Below, one piece after another: positions 45,141 through 55,175 of a stretch of DNA of 64,000 nucleotides. How positions within the stretch are numbered: the stretch's first letter is position 1; each line of letters starts with the position of its first letter. The translations under genes were made by a program, and so were the position numbers. Source of the stretch: Nonomuraea endophytica. Its GTDB lineage: Bacteria > Actinomycetota > Actinomycetes > Streptosporangiales > Streptosporangiaceae. The notes under the pieces were generated by a model, which saw nothing but the letters and a program-made list of their open reading frames with translations, was not told the origin of the DNA and did no database searches. The DNA is taken from the NCBI RefSeq assembly GCF_014203235.1, contig NZ_JACHIN010000017.1, positions 124,001-188,000 of the forward strand. Direction: 5' to 3'.

Positions 45141-47291
45141 TTACCTGTGAGCCGCTCGCACGGTGAAGATGTGCGCCGGGTGGATATGGGGGTCGAGGCG
45201 CACGTAGTTCTGCTGCCGCCACCGGTACGACTCACCCGTGAGCTCGTCGTCCACGACGAACTCGGCGTTCCAGTCGAGTCCGAGGGCGGGCAGGTCGAGT
45301 TCGACCGTCGCCTCATGGGTATTGTGCGGATCAAGGTTGATGACCGCCAGAACGACGTCGCCCAAGCTCTGCCATCGTGTGGCCATGTCGCGAAGGCTCG
45401 TGTCGTAGGCTCCGGGGAGCCGCTTGGAGAAGCAGACCATGTCCGGGTGGTCAACCCTGTGGAACTGTAGGTTACGCAATTCCTGAAGTGCTGGGTGAGC
45501 TCTTCGGAACAAATTCAGATGGGTGATGAAGGGGGCGAGACTGCGGCCTTCTCGCTCTGCTGCCACCCAATCGCGTGGTCTGTACTGATATTTCTCGCTA
45601 TCTAGGTATTCCTCGCTGCCCGGCCGTACCGGGACGTTCTCCGCGAGCTCGTACCCCGAGTAGACGCCCCACGTGGGCGAACAGAGCGCGGCGAGGACGG
45701 CGCGGATCTTGAACGCGGGCACGCCCCCGTGCTGCAGGTACTCGTGCAGGATGTCCGGAGTGTTCACGAACAGGTTCGGCCGCAGGTAGTGCGAGGTCTC
45801 GGTGGACAGCTCCGACAGGTAGCTCTCCACGTCCTGCTTGGAGTTCTTCCAGGTGAAGTACGTGTACGACTGGTGATACCCGATCTTCGCCAGCATCTGG
45901 AGCATGGGCGGCCTGGTGAACGCCTCGGCCAGGAAGATCACGTCGGGGTCGGTCGTGTGGATGTCGGCCAGCAGCCGCTCCCAGAACGCCACCGGCTTGG
46001 TGTGCGGGTTGTCCACCCGGAAGATCCGCACCCCGTGGTCCATCCAGTGCCGCAGCACCCGCTTGACCTCGGTGTAGATGCCCTGGGGATCCTTGTCGAA
46101 GTTGAGCGGGAAGATGTCCTGGTATTTCTTGGGCGGGTTCTCCGCGTACGCGATCGTGCCGTCGGCCCGGATCGTGAACCACTCCGGGTGCTCCTTGACC
46201 CACGGGTGGTCGGGGGCGCACTGCAACGCGAAGTCGAGCGCCACCTCCATCCCCAGCTCCCGGGTGCGGCCGACGAACTCGTCGAAGTCCTCGATGGTGC
46301 CGAGGTCGGGGTGGATCGCGTCGTGGCCGCCGTCCTCTGAGCCGATGGCCCAGGGGGAGCCCGGGTCGTCGGGCTCGGGGGTCAGCGTGTTGTTGCGGCC
46401 CTTGCGGAAGGTGTGGCCGATCGGGTGGATCGGGGGCAGGTAGACGACGTCGAAGCCCATGCGGGCGACGGCGGGCAGGCGCTTGGCAGCGGTCTGGAAA
46501 TTTCCGGACTTGCTGATGCCGGCGGCGTCCACGATCGCGCCCTCGGACCGGGGGAAGAACTCGTACCACGAGCCATACAGGGCCCGGCGCCGTTCCACCC
46601 TGATCCGCTGCAGCTTGGACCGGGTCACCAGGTCGCGCAGCGGGTGGGCGGCCAGGAGCGCGGCGGTCTCCGGCAACTGGGCGATCGACAGCCGCGCCCG
46701 GGGGTCGAGGTCCTCGTCGCGCAGGGTCGCCGAGACCGACAGCAACGCCACCCGGTGTCCGCACGGGCTCTCGCCGGGCGCGCCCGCCGCCGGCGTGTCG
46801 TCGGCCGCGGCCAAGGCGGTGGCTGAGGCGGGGGCTGAGGCGGTGGCCGTGGCCGAGGTGGTGCGGGCGGGGCGCAGCGGGTGGGGGCAGTCGGCCGGCC
46901 GTACGGCGCGGGCGGCGCGCTCGAACAGGCGCGCGCCCTCCTCGCACATCAGGTCGCTGTCCATCCCGCGCGGGATCTTGATCCCCGCGTCGTGCAGCCA
47001 CGTCGCGATCGGATCGCTCCACGCCTCCACGCGGAACTGCCAGTCGCCCTCGTCGGCCAAGGTGACCGGCACCGCCCAGCGATCGGTCCCCTTGCCCTGT
47101 TCGAGCATGGGTCTCAGCCGCCCGCGCAGGCCGTCGGGCGAGGTGAGCACGACCCCGGCCGCCACGGCGTCGTGTCCCTCCCGGAACACGGTGGCGGAGA
47201 TCTCGAAGGTCTCACCAGCGACCGACTTCGCGGGCCACTGCCCGCATCCGACGACAGGCTGGATGTCCGTGATGGGAATTCGTCCGATCAT
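45141..47291 (-). CDS. glgE: Alpha-1,4-glucan:maltose-1-phosphate maltosyltransferase
   Basis: A 716-residue GH13_3 enzyme beginning [18 protein letters not shown], the usual GlgE start. Catalytic Asp is in [11 protein letters not shown] and Glu in [11 protein letters not shown]. It extends alpha-1,4-glucans from maltose-1-phosphate. An Ala/Thr-rich insertion of about 35 residues follows residue 130 and separates the N-terminal domains. First gene of glgE-treS-mak, divergent from glgP. A longer N-terminus is open but lacks coding character. Confidence 0.92.
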   Translation of the reverse strand: MIGRIPITDIQPVVGCGQWPAKSVAGETFEISATVFREGHDAVAAGVVLTSPDGLRGRLRPMLEQGKGTDRWAVPVTLADEGDWQFRVEAWSDPIATWLHDAGIKIPRGMDSDLMCEEGARLFERAARAVRPADCPHPLRPARTTSATATASAPASATALAAADDTPAAGAPGESPCGHRVALLSVSATLRDEDLDPRARLSIAQLPETAALLAAHPLRDLVTRSKLQRIRVERRRALYGSWYEFFPRSEGAIVDAAGISKSGNFQTAAKRLPAVARMGFDVVYLPPIHPIGHTFRKGRNNTLTPEPDDPGSPWAIGSEDGGHDAIHPDLGTIEDFDEFVGRTRELGMEVALDFALQCAPDHPWVKEHPEWFTIRADGTIAYAENPPKKYQDIFPLNFDKDPQGIYTEVKRVLRHWMDHGVRIFRVDNPHTKPVAFWERLLADIHTTDPDVIFLAEAFTRPPMLQMLAKIGYHQSYTYFTWKNSKQDVESYLSELSTETSHYLRPNLFVNTPDILHEYLQHGGVPAFKIRAVLAALCSPTWGVYSGYELAENVPVRPGSEEYLDSEKYQYRPRDWVAAEREGRSLAPFITHLNLFRRAHPALQELRNLQFHRVDHPDMVCFSKRLPGAYDTSLRDMATRWQSLGDVVLAVINLDPHNTHEATVELDLPALGLDWNAEFVVDDELTGESYRWRQQNYVRLDPHIHPAHIFTVRAAHR

Positions 47292-47526
47292 CGCTTCCGT
47301 TCTCATGGCTCGGTCCGCGTAGAGCTGGTACGTGGCAGGAACGATCCTTGCATCTCGATGCGGGAGGCGGCGGAAGCCACCCGAGTGTGTCCCCGGGACA
47401 GCCATATGGGGGAGTTGCCCCAATAGTCCCGCTTCATGCTTCTGGTCGGAAGGGGGTTTGAAGGGGTATGCGCCTGGTGAAGGACTCAGAGGTCCCGATC
47501 ACCTCGTGCTCGCCCCTTCGACGCCC

Positions 47527-47540
47527 TAGGGTTCCCAACG
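47527..47540 (+). promoter_or_regulatory. -10 box for a leaderless glgP transcript
   Basis: TAGGGT is followed by seven nucleotides and the GTG start, with no Shine-Dalgarno sequence. This spacing puts transcription start at the first base of the codon. Confidence 0.45.
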
Positions 47541-50110
47541 TGAGAGCTATCCGCAGGTTCACCGTCCGCACCGTCCTGCCCGCGGAGCTGGCCGCACTCG
47601 GCGAGCTCGTCCACAATCTCCGCTGGTCATGGCACCCGGAGACGACGGACCTGTTCGCCGAGGTCGACCCTCAGCTGTGGCGTCAGGTCGGGCACGATCC
47701 CGTCGCCCTGCTGGGCGCCGTCGACCCCGCCAGGCTGCGCGAGCTGGCCGCCGACCGCCGTTTCCTGCGCCGTCTGGCCGACGCCGCCGATGATCTGCGC
47801 GAGTACATGACCGCGCCGAGGTGGTACCAGACACTCTCCGACGCGCCACGCGCCGTCGCCTACTTTTCTCCCGAGTACGGCATAGCCGCGGCCCTGCCCC
47901 AATACTCCGGCGGCCTCGGCATCCTGGCGGGCGACCACCTGAAGGCCGCCAGCGACCTGGGCGTGCCCATCCTGGCCGTCGGCCTGCTCTACCGCCACGG
48001 CTACTTCACCCAGTCGCTGTCCGCCGAGGGCTGGCAGCTGGAGCACTACCCATCGCTCGACCCGGGCGGCCTGCCGCTGACCCTGCTCAAGGACGTCCAC
48101 GTCCGCGTCGGCCTGCCCGGCGAGCGTACCCTCCACGCCCAGGTCTGGGCCGCCCAGGTGGGCCGGGTGCCGCTGCTGCTGCTGGACTCCGACGTGGCCG
48201 AGAACGACGCCGCCGCCCGCGACGTCACCGACCGCCTCTACGGCGGCGGCACCGACCACCGCCTCATGCAGGAACTCCTGCTCGGCATCGGCGGCGTACG
48301 CGCCATCCGGGCCTACTGCGAGAGCACCGGCCACCCCGAGCCCGAGGTCTTCCACACGAACGAGGGCCACGCCGGCTTCCTCGGCCTGGAGCGCATCCGC
48401 GAGCTGACCGAGGCCAGGCTGAGCTTCGACGAGGCCCTGGAGGCGGTACGCGCCGGCACCGTCTTCACCACCCACACCCCGGTCCCCGCGGGCATCGACC
48501 GCTTCCCCGTCGAGATGATCGAGCGGCAGTTCGGCGGCGACAACTCCTGGCCGACGGTTCCCGTCGACCGCATCCTGGCGCTCGGCGAGGAGGCCGAGCC
48601 CGACCGCTTCAACATGGCGATCATGGGCATGCGGCTGGCCCAGCGCGTCAACGGCGTCTCCGAGCTCCACGGCGAGGTCAGCAGGGAGATGTTCCACACC
48701 CTGTGGCCGGGCTTCGACCTCGACGAGATCCCGATCGGCTCGATCACCAACGGCGTGCACGCGCCGACCTGGGTGGGCCGCGAGCTCATGGAACTCGCAG
48801 GCCGCGAGCTGCCGACGCTGATCGAGCGGGCCCAGGGCTGGGAGGGCGTTCAGAAGATCCCGGACTCGGAGATCTGGTCGATCCGCGGCATCCTGCGCCG
48901 CCGCCTGGTCGAGGGCGCCCGCGAACGGCTGCGCGCCTCCTGGCGGGCCCGCGGCTCCTCAGACGCCGAGCTCGGCTGGATCGACGAGGCGCTCGACCCC
49001 GACGTGCTGACCATCGGCTTCGCCCGCCGGGTGCCGTCCTACAAGCGGCTGACGCTCATGCTCTCCGACGTCGAGCGGTTGAAGACCCTGCTGCTCGACC
49101 CGGACAAGCCCGTGCAGATCCTGATCGCGGGCAAGGCGCACCCTGCCGACGAGGGCGGCAAGAAGCTCATCCAGCAGATCGTGACCTTCGCCGACGCCGA
49201 GGACGTGCGCCATCGCATCGTCTTCCTGCCCGACTACGACATGGCACTCGGCCAGCTGCTCGTCCAGGGCTGTGACGTCTGGCTGAACAACCCGCTGCGC
49301 CCGCTGGAGGCCAGCGGCACCTCGGGCATGAAGTCGGCGCTGAACGGCGGGCTCAACCTGTCGATCCGCGACGGCTGGTGGGACGAGTGGTACGACGGCA
49401 CCAACGGCTGGGCCATCCCCACCGCAGACGGCGTCACCGACCCCGACCGTCGCGACGAACTGGAGGCGGCCGGCCTCTACGACCTCATCGAGCACCAGGT
49501 CGCCGACCGCTTCTACGACCGCTCGCCCGAGGGCCTGCCCAGGCGCTGGCTGGAGATGGTCAAGCACACGCTCGCCTCGCTGGGCCCGAAGGTGCTGGCC
49601 GGCCGCATGCTGCGCGACTACGTCGTCGGCCTGTACGCGCCCGCCGCCGCCTCGGCCCGCGCCCTGTCGGCCGACGGATACGCGCCGGCCAAGTCGTTCG
49701 CCGCCTGGCGGCTGCGGGTGACACGGGCCTGGCCGGGGGTCAGGGTCGAGCACGTGGAGGCGTCCGGAGTCGGCGACACGCCCGAGGTGGGCGCCGCGCT
49801 GGAACTGCGCGCCACGATCGCGCTGGGCGACCTCGACCCCTCCGACGTCCTGGTGGAGGCGGCCTACGGCAGGGTCGGCCCGCACGACGAGCTGATCCAC
49901 CCCGGCTACCTGGAGCTCACGCTCGACGGGCACCCGGGCGACGACGGCCGCGCCCACTACACGGGCACGATCCCGCTCGACAACACCGGCGCCTTCGGCT
50001 ACACGGTCCGCGTGGTGCCCTCGCATCCGCTGGCGGTGGCGCGGGCCGAACTCGGGCTCATCGCCGTACCCGAGGAACCTGCGGGTATGACGAACGGCAC
50101 ACTGCGCTGA
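47540..50110 (+). CDS. glgP: Alpha-glucan phosphorylase
   Basis: An 856-residue GT35 phosphorylase of the short actinobacterial type. The PLP-lysine motif is GTSGMKSALNGG, with VFHTNEGHAGFLGLERI and IAGKAHPADEGGKKLIQQI typical of the family. It releases glucose-1-phosphate from glycogen or maltodextrin, opposing the GlgE pathway encoded divergently. GTG 47540 starts at VRAIRRFTVRTVLP, the family N-terminus. The upstream 248 bp are the shared glgE/glgP promoter region. Confidence 0.92.
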   Translation: MRAIRRFTVRTVLPAELAALGELVHNLRWSWHPETTDLFAEVDPQLWRQVGHDPVALLGAVDPARLRELAADRRFLRRLADAADDLREYMTAPRWYQTLSDAPRAVAYFSPEYGIAAALPQYSGGLGILAGDHLKAASDLGVPILAVGLLYRHGYFTQSLSAEGWQLEHYPSLDPGGLPLTLLKDVHVRVGLPGERTLHAQVWAAQVGRVPLLLLDSDVAENDAAARDVTDRLYGGGTDHRLMQELLLGIGGVRAIRAYCESTGHPEPEVFHTNEGHAGFLGLERIRELTEARLSFDEALEAVRAGTVFTTHTPVPAGIDRFPVEMIERQFGGDNSWPTVPVDRILALGEEAEPDRFNMAIMGMRLAQRVNGVSELHGEVSREMFHTLWPGFDLDEIPIGSITNGVHAPTWVGRELMELAGRELPTLIERAQGWEGVQKIPDSEIWSIRGILRRRLVEGARERLRASWRARGSSDAELGWIDEALDPDVLTIGFARRVPSYKRLTLMLSDVERLKTLLLDPDKPVQILIAGKAHPADEGGKKLIQQIVTFADAEDVRHRIVFLPDYDMALGQLLVQGCDVWLNNPLRPLEASGTSGMKSALNGGLNLSIRDGWWDEWYDGTNGWAIPTADGVTDPDRRDELEAAGLYDLIEHQVADRFYDRSPEGLPRRWLEMVKHTLASLGPKVLAGRMLRDYVVGLYAPAAASARALSADGYAPAKSFAAWRLRVTRAWPGVRVEHVEASGVGDTPEVGAALELRATIALGDLDPSDVLVEAAYGRVGPHDELIHPGYLELTLDGHPGDDGRAHYTGTIPLDNTGAFGYTVRVVPSHPLAVARAELGLIAVPEEPAGMTNGTLR

Positions 50111-50132
50111 CATTGGCCCCATAATCGTTTTT

Positions 50133-51008
50133 GTGGACGACAGTCGCGACGGCATGCGTGCCGACACCCTGGTGGCCACGGTCCGAGGTGTGCTGCCGTC
50201 GCTGACGCCCGCCGCCCAGACCGTGGCAAGGCTGATCCTGGAGGATCCCGCGACCGTGGCGCGCAGCACGATCACCGAGCTGTCGGCCGCTTCCGGCACC
50301 AGCGAGGCCACGATCGTGCGGACCGCCCGGCTGCTCGGATTCGCCGGATACCCGCAGCTGCGGCTGGCGCTGGCCGCCGCCGCAGCCCAGCCGGACCGGC
50401 TGGTGCCCGGCGACCTGGCCCCCGACGATCCGCTGTCGGAGGTCATCCACAAGGTCGCCAGGGCCGAGTCCGAGGCGATCAACGACACCGTGGCTCAGCT
50501 GACCTCCGAGCGGCTGGGCCTGGTCGTCGACGCGATCGTCGGCGCCCGCCGGGTGGACGCCTACGGGGTCGGCGCCTCCGGCCTCGTGGCCATGGACATG
50601 GCGCAGAAGCTGCTGCGCATCGGCATGTCCAGCCACGCCTTCCAGGACGCCCACCTCGCGCTGACCAGCGCCGTCCTGCTCAAGCCCGGCGACGTCGCGA
50701 TCGGCATCAGCACCTCGGGGGAGACGCCCGACGTGCTGGAGCCGCTGGGCCGGGCGGGCGAGGCCGGGGCCACCACGGTCGCGATCACCAACAACCCGCG
50801 CTCGTCCATCGCGGAGCTGGCCGAGCACGTGCTGATCTCCGCCGGGCGGGAGACCGAGTTCCGTCCCGCCGCGATGGCCAGCCGCATCAGCCAGCTTGTC
50901 ATGGTCGACTGCGTGTTCGTGGGCGTGGCCCAGCGCACGTTCGACTCCTCGCAGGAGGCGCTGCAGAGCACCCGGCAGGCGGTCGCGGAGTTCGTCAAGA
51001 AGCGTTAA
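50133..51008 (+). CDS. RpiR/MurR family regulator with SIS domain
   Basis: A 291-residue regulator. It has an N-terminal HTH_6 domain (ITELSAASGTSEATIVRTAR) and a SIS sugar-phosphate-binding domain (VDAYGVGASGLVAMDMAQKL, GISTSGETPDVL). It probably senses a phospho-sugar. It starts 22 nt after the glgP stop, but the GTG has CATAAT seven nt upstream and no Shine-Dalgarno sequence, suggesting its own leaderless promoter. Control of the neighbouring glycogen genes is a reasonable guess. Convergent 4-bp overlap with the LAL gene. Confidence 0.88.
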   Translation: MDDSRDGMRADTLVATVRGVLPSLTPAAQTVARLILEDPATVARSTITELSAASGTSEATIVRTARLLGFAGYPQLRLALAAAAAQPDRLVPGDLAPDDPLSEVIHKVARAESEAINDTVAQLTSERLGLVVDAIVGARRVDAYGVGASGLVAMDMAQKLLRIGMSSHAFQDAHLALTSAVLLKPGDVAIGISTSGETPDVLEPLGRAGEAGATTVAITNNPRSSIAELAEHVLISAGRETEFRPAAMASRISQLVMVDCVFVGVAQRTFDSSQEALQSTRQAVAEFVKKR

Positions 51009-53959
51009 CCGGCGCTGCTGAGGTCGAGGCGGGCCAGCTCGCGGCGGTTGCCCACTCCCAGCTTCGGATAGGCCTTGTACAGGTGGTGCTCCACCGTGCG
51101 CTTGCTCAGGAACAGCTGGGCGGCGATCTCCCGGCTGCTGTGACCCTCGGCGGCCAGCCTCACCACCTGGAGTTCCTGGGCGGTCAGGCGGTCGCGCGGG
51201 TTGGCCGCGGTCGCCTCGGCCGCCGGGACGTTGTCGCCGGTCGCCCGGAGCTCGGCGCGGGCCCGCTCGGCCCAGGGGGTGGCGCGGAGCCGTTCGAAGA
51301 TCTCCAGCGCGGAGCGGAGCGGTGCGCGGGCCTCACTGCGCCGCCTGGCCCGCCGCAGCCACTCGCCGTAGAGCAACTCGGTCCGCGCCCGCTCGAACGG
51401 CCTTCCCGCCCCTTCCCGATGCAGCTGTACGGCCCGCAAAAACAACCCCTCAACCCCGGCACCATCCCCAGCCCCGGCAGCCTCCCCACCCTCAGACCCG
51501 GCCCCGGCACCGCTCCCGGCCTCGGCTCCGCCCTCGACACCCTTCGCGGCTCCGGCTCCGGCTCCGGTCCCGGTCCCGGTCCCGGCCCTGAGCCCGGCAC
51601 CCGTGTCGGTCCCGGCTTCGGAGTCGGTCATCCCCGATCCGGTCATCCCCGATCCCGTCATCCCGGATCGGGTTGCCCCCGATCGGGTTGCGCCTGAGGT
51701 GGTTACAGCGGAGGTGGTCAGCCCTGTGGGGGTTGTCGGGTCTGAGGGGGTTGTCGCGGAGGTGGTCAGGGTGGGGTCGGTGGTTAGGGCTTGGCTTCTG
51801 GCGGCGACTGCCAGGGCCCAGGGCTGGCCGGTGGCCTCGGCCCAGGCGGTGAAGCGGCGCAACGGGGCCTGGGCGCGGTCGGGGCGGCCGAGCCGTGCCG
51901 CGGCCTCGACCTGGTCGGCGGCGGCGGTGATGAGGTCGAGGCCGTTCGCGCCCGGCCCGCGCCAGGCGGTCTCCACCCGGGACAGGGCCGACTCGTAGTC
52001 GCCGAGGCCCAGGTCGAGGAGGCTGAGGGTGATGGCGGTGCCGGCGTGTTCGTCGTCGGGCGCCTGGGCGGCGAGGTCGCGGCAGGTGTCGGCGTCGCCC
52101 TCGATGGCGGCGATCCGGGCGGGCACCGCCTTCAGCCAGGGCAGGTCCTGGGGCAGCCCGGTGTCCCTGATGATCTCCGCCGCCTCGGCCACGGCCATCT
52201 CGGCCTCGCGGTGCAGCCCGGCGCGTACCTGTGTCTCGGCGAGCACCCGCAGCGCCTCGGGGAGGGCGCCGACGAGGCCGCGCTCGCGGCAGCGGGCCAC
52301 CTCGGCGGCGGCTAGCGCGAGCGTGGCGGCGTCGTCGCCGACGATCACGCCGGTGTACATGGCCTCGGCGGTCCTGTCGGCCGCCGGTTCGGCGAGGAAC
52401 CCGGCCAGCTGGGGCAGTCCGCCGGCGTAGTCCTCGTCCATGAGCCGCGCCAGCCCGTACACCACGGGGTCGGGTCGGCCGAGCTCGCGCAGGCTCGCGG
52501 CGGCGGTGCGGACCGCGGCGGACTCGCACGAGAACCACGCGTACGTCGCGCCCGCGCGCAGCATCTCGGCCGCGCGGTCCGTCTCGGCCTGCCCGGCCCG
52601 CTCCATCAGCAGGTGTACGGCCCGCCCCCGCTCACCCAGCTCGAACAACGCGGCGGCGCGCACCTGGGCCAGCTCTGCCGGACCCGTGCCATGGGCGGTC
52701 CTGGCCAGTTCCTCGGCCTGTTCGGACAGCTCGGCCGCCTGGGCGGGGTGCCCGGCGCTGAGCGCGGCGTCGGCGGCCTGGCCGAGGTGCGCGATCTGGG
52801 CGGCGTCGCCGGGCGACAGGCGGGCGGCCTGGCGGTAGAGGCGGACGGCGGCGGAGTACGCGCCGCGCCCGAGTGCCCGTTCGGCGGCGTCGGCCACCTC
52901 GGCGGCGACGTCCTCGTCGGGCGTGGTGGTGGCGGCCGACAGGTGGTGGACCCGGCAGTCGGCGGTGACGCTCGCCTGGGCCAGCGCGCGGTGAACCTCG
53001 ACCCGGCGGGCCATCGGCGTGCCCTGGTAGGCGGCGGTGGCGATCAGCGGGTGCCGGAAGGCGAGCGTGTCGTCGATCACCTGCACCAGCCCGGCGCGTT
53101 CGGCCGCCTCCAGGTCCTCAAGGCCGACGCCCAGCGCCTTACCGGCGTTCACCAGCATCGGCAGGTCGCCGCGCCCCTCGGCGGCGGCGATGAGCATCAT
53201 GCGCCGCGTACGGTCGGGCAGGTTCACGATCTGGGCGCGGAAGGAGCCGAGCACCCGGTCGGCCACGCGCAGGTGGACCGACGCGGCGGGCCTGCCGCGC
53301 TGGGCGGCGGCGAACTCGATCAGCGCCAGCGGGTTGCCCTCCGACTCGTCGATCACGTGCCGGCGCATCGCGGCGGCCAGGCCGTGCTCGGTGAGCAGTT
53401 CGGCCGCGCTGGCGGTGTCGAGCCGGGACGGCCGCACCTCGGCCAGCCCGGCGGCGGCGAAGCCGTCCTCCCGGGTGGCGAACACCAGAGCAACGCCCTC
53501 GGCGGCCAGGCGCCTGGCCGCGAACAGCAGCGCCTCGGCGCTGGCCTGGTCGAGCCACTGGGCGTCGTCCACCAGGCACAGCAGCGGCTCGTCCTCGGCC
53601 AGGTCGGCGAGCAGGCTCAGGGTCGCCAGCCCGGTCAGGAACCGGTCGGCGGTCGGCGCGGCGACGCCGTTCAGCACGGCCTTCAGCACGTCCGCCTGTG
53701 GGGCGGGCAGCCGGTCGAGGCGGTCGCGTACCGGCCACATCAGGCGGGCCAGCGCGGCCAGTGGGATGTCGGCTTCCTGCTCGATCCCGGTCACGCGCAG
53801 CACGCGGATCCCGGCCGCCTCGCGTTCCGCCCAGGCCAGGAGCGCGGTCTTGCCGATGCCGGGCTCGCCGCGGATCACCAGCGCGCCGCTGCGTCCGTCG
53901 CGTGCCCGCGCGATCAGTTCCGCGAGCCCGGTCTGCTCGGTGGTCCTGCCGTAGAGCAC
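51005..53959 (-). CDS. LAL-type (large LuxR family) transcriptional regulator
   Basis: A 984-residue protein. It has an N-terminal AAA NTPase (Walker A GEPGIGKTALLAW, Walker B LLCLVDDAQWLD), a long helical TPR-like region, and a C-terminal LuxR HTH (LTAQELQVVRLAAEGHSSRE, then SKRTVEHHLYKAY). A Thr/Ser/Gly/Ala-rich insertion of about 110 residues interrupts the helical region near residues 715-830. GTG 53959 with GGAGG is chosen; the frame stays open upstream only because it is antisense to the OYE gene. It is divergent from that gene. Confidence 0.9.
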   Translation of the reverse strand: MLYGRTTEQTGLAELIARARDGRSGALVIRGEPGIGKTALLAWAEREAAGIRVLRVTGIEQEADIPLAALARLMWPVRDRLDRLPAPQADVLKAVLNGVAAPTADRFLTGLATLSLLADLAEDEPLLCLVDDAQWLDQASAEALLFAARRLAAEGVALVFATREDGFAAAGLAEVRPSRLDTASAAELLTEHGLAAAMRRHVIDESEGNPLALIEFAAAQRGRPAASVHLRVADRVLGSFRAQIVNLPDRTRRMMLIAAAEGRGDLPMLVNAGKALGVGLEDLEAAERAGLVQVIDDTLAFRHPLIATAAYQGTPMARRVEVHRALAQASVTADCRVHHLSAATTTPDEDVAAEVADAAERALGRGAYSAAVRLYRQAARLSPGDAAQIAHLGQAADAALSAGHPAQAAELSEQAEELARTAHGTGPAELAQVRAAALFELGERGRAVHLLMERAGQAETDRAAEMLRAGATYAWFSCESAAVRTAAASLRELGRPDPVVYGLARLMDEDYAGGLPQLAGFLAEPAADRTAEAMYTGVIVGDDAATLALAAAEVARCRERGLVGALPEALRVLAETQVRAGLHREAEMAVAEAAEIIRDTGLPQDLPWLKAVPARIAAIEGDADTCRDLAAQAPDDEHAGTAITLSLLDLGLGDYESALSRVETAWRGPGANGLDLITAAADQVEAAARLGRPDRAQAPLRRFTAWAEATGQPWALAVAARSQALTTDPTLTTSATTPSDPTTPTGLTTSAVTTSGATRSGATRSGMTGSGMTGSGMTDSEAGTDTGAGLRAGTGTGTGAGAGAAKGVEGGAEAGSGAGAGSEGGEAAGAGDGAGVEGLFLRAVQLHREGAGRPFERARTELLYGEWLRRARRRSEARAPLRSALEIFERLRATPWAERARAELRATGDNVPAAEATAANPRDRLTAQELQVVRLAAEGHSSREIAAQLFLSKRTVEHHLYKAYPKLGVGNRRELARLDLSSAG
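51455..51795. repeat. Low-complexity repeats inside the LAL gene
   Basis: Short direct repeats (CCGATC/CCGGTCATC units near 51630-51690, GGCTCCGGCTCC and CCGGTCCCGGTC units near 51540-51590) encode the TSGATRSG, GSGMT and TGTGAGAG runs. The array is in frame and slippage-prone. Confidence 0.7.
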
Positions 53960-54061
53960 GCGTCCTCCTAAGTACACGGACCAGTAAACCGTACGGATTC
54001 GTCGGTGATTCCGCCGCTCGTACTGTCGTGGCCGGCACTGTTGACGCAGGAAGAGGTTGTG

Positions 54062-55135
54062 ATGAACGAGTTGTTCGAGCCGGTGACCGTGGGAAGGCTG
54101 GAGCTGCCCAACCGGCTGTTCATGTCCCCGATGACCCGCAGCCGGGCCGCTGAGGGCGCGGTGCCCACCGAGCTGGCCGTCGAGTATTACGCGCAGCGCG
54201 CCGCCGCCGGTTTGATCATCTCGGAGGGCACGCAGCCCTCGGTGATCGGCCAGGGCTACATCGACACCCCGGGGTTGCACTCCGAGGAGCAGATCGCGGG
54301 CTGGCGCAAGGTCACCGACGCCGTGCACGCCCGCGGCGGCCGGATGTTCGCCCAGCTGATGCACTCGGGCCGGGTCGGGCACCCGTGGCTCTACCCCGAC
54401 GGCGCGCTGCCGCACGGCCCGTCGGCGATCCCGTCGGGTGAGCGGCTCTACACCCCCGAGGGCATGCTGGAGCACCCGGCGCCCAAGGAGATGACGCTCG
54501 CCGACATCGCCGCCACCGTGGACGACTTCGTCGCCGCCGCCCGCAACGCCCTCGCCGCCGGGTTCGACGGGGTCGAGCTGCACGGGGCGAACGGCTACCT
54601 CATCCACCAGTTCCTGTGCGGCAGCGCCAACGCCCGCACCGACGCGTACGGCGGCAGCGTGGACAACCGCATCCGCCTGGCCACCGAGGTCGCCCAGGCG
54701 GTCGGTGACGCCGTCGGGCCGGAGCGGGTCGGCTTCCGCGTCTCCCCGCGCAACCCCAGCAACGGCATCAGCGAGCGGGACCCCGACGAGCTCTACCCGG
54801 CGCTGGCGCGCGCCCTTTCCCGGTACGGCCTGGCCTACCTGCACATCATGGAGTGGGACAGGGAGCTGACCAGGGTCATCAGGGCCGCGTGGCCGGGGAC
54901 GCTGATCCTGAACCCGAAGGCCGAGCCCGGCGCCCCGTCCGGCACTCCTGAGCAGGCGGCGGCGGTGCTGCGCGAAGGGCTGGCCGACGCGGTCACGCTC
55001 GGGTCGTACTGGCTGGCCAACCCCGATCTGCCGGCCCGGATCAGGGCGGGCGGGCCGTACAACGTGGCCGACCCGGCCACGTTCTACGGCGGCGACCACC
55101 GCGGCTACACCGACTATCCCGCGCTGGTCGGGTGA
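54062..55135 (+). CDS. Old Yellow Enzyme family alkene reductase
   Basis: A 357-residue FMN TIM-barrel reductase. Substrate-binding His/Asn are in VELHGANGYLIHQFL and the conserved tail CGSANARTDAYGGS follows. SPMTRSRA is the N-terminal FMN segment. It reduces activated alkenes (enones, maleimides) with NAD(P)H. ATG 54062 has GAAGAGG upstream. It is divergent from the LAL regulator, which may control it. Confidence 0.9.
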   Translation: MNELFEPVTVGRLELPNRLFMSPMTRSRAAEGAVPTELAVEYYAQRAAAGLIISEGTQPSVIGQGYIDTPGLHSEEQIAGWRKVTDAVHARGGRMFAQLMHSGRVGHPWLYPDGALPHGPSAIPSGERLYTPEGMLEHPAPKEMTLADIAATVDDFVAAARNALAAGFDGVELHGANGYLIHQFLCGSANARTDAYGGSVDNRIRLATEVAQAVGDAVGPERVGFRVSPRNPSNGISERDPDELYPALARALSRYGLAYLHIMEWDRELTRVIRAAWPGTLILNPKAEPGAPSGTPEQAAAVLREGLADAVTLGSYWLANPDLPARIRAGGPYNVADPATFYGGDHRGYTDYPALVG

Positions 55136-55143
55136 GGGTGAGA

Positions 55144-55168
55144 GGCGGGGCGGCCCGGCCGCCCCGCC
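55144..55168. terminator. Bidirectional terminator between convergent genes
   Basis: GGCGGGGCGGC-CCG-GCCGCCCCGCC is a perfect 11-bp stem with a 3-nt loop, between the OYE stop and the amidase stop. Confidence 0.75.
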
Positions 55169-55175
55169 CCGGTGA

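Noticed and set aside
53960-55099. N-terminal extension of the LAL regulator frame to 1364 residues
   Set aside because: The extension is antisense to the well-supported OYE gene, its translation is Gly/Arg/Val-rich shadow sequence, and a strong GGAGG precedes GTG 53959.
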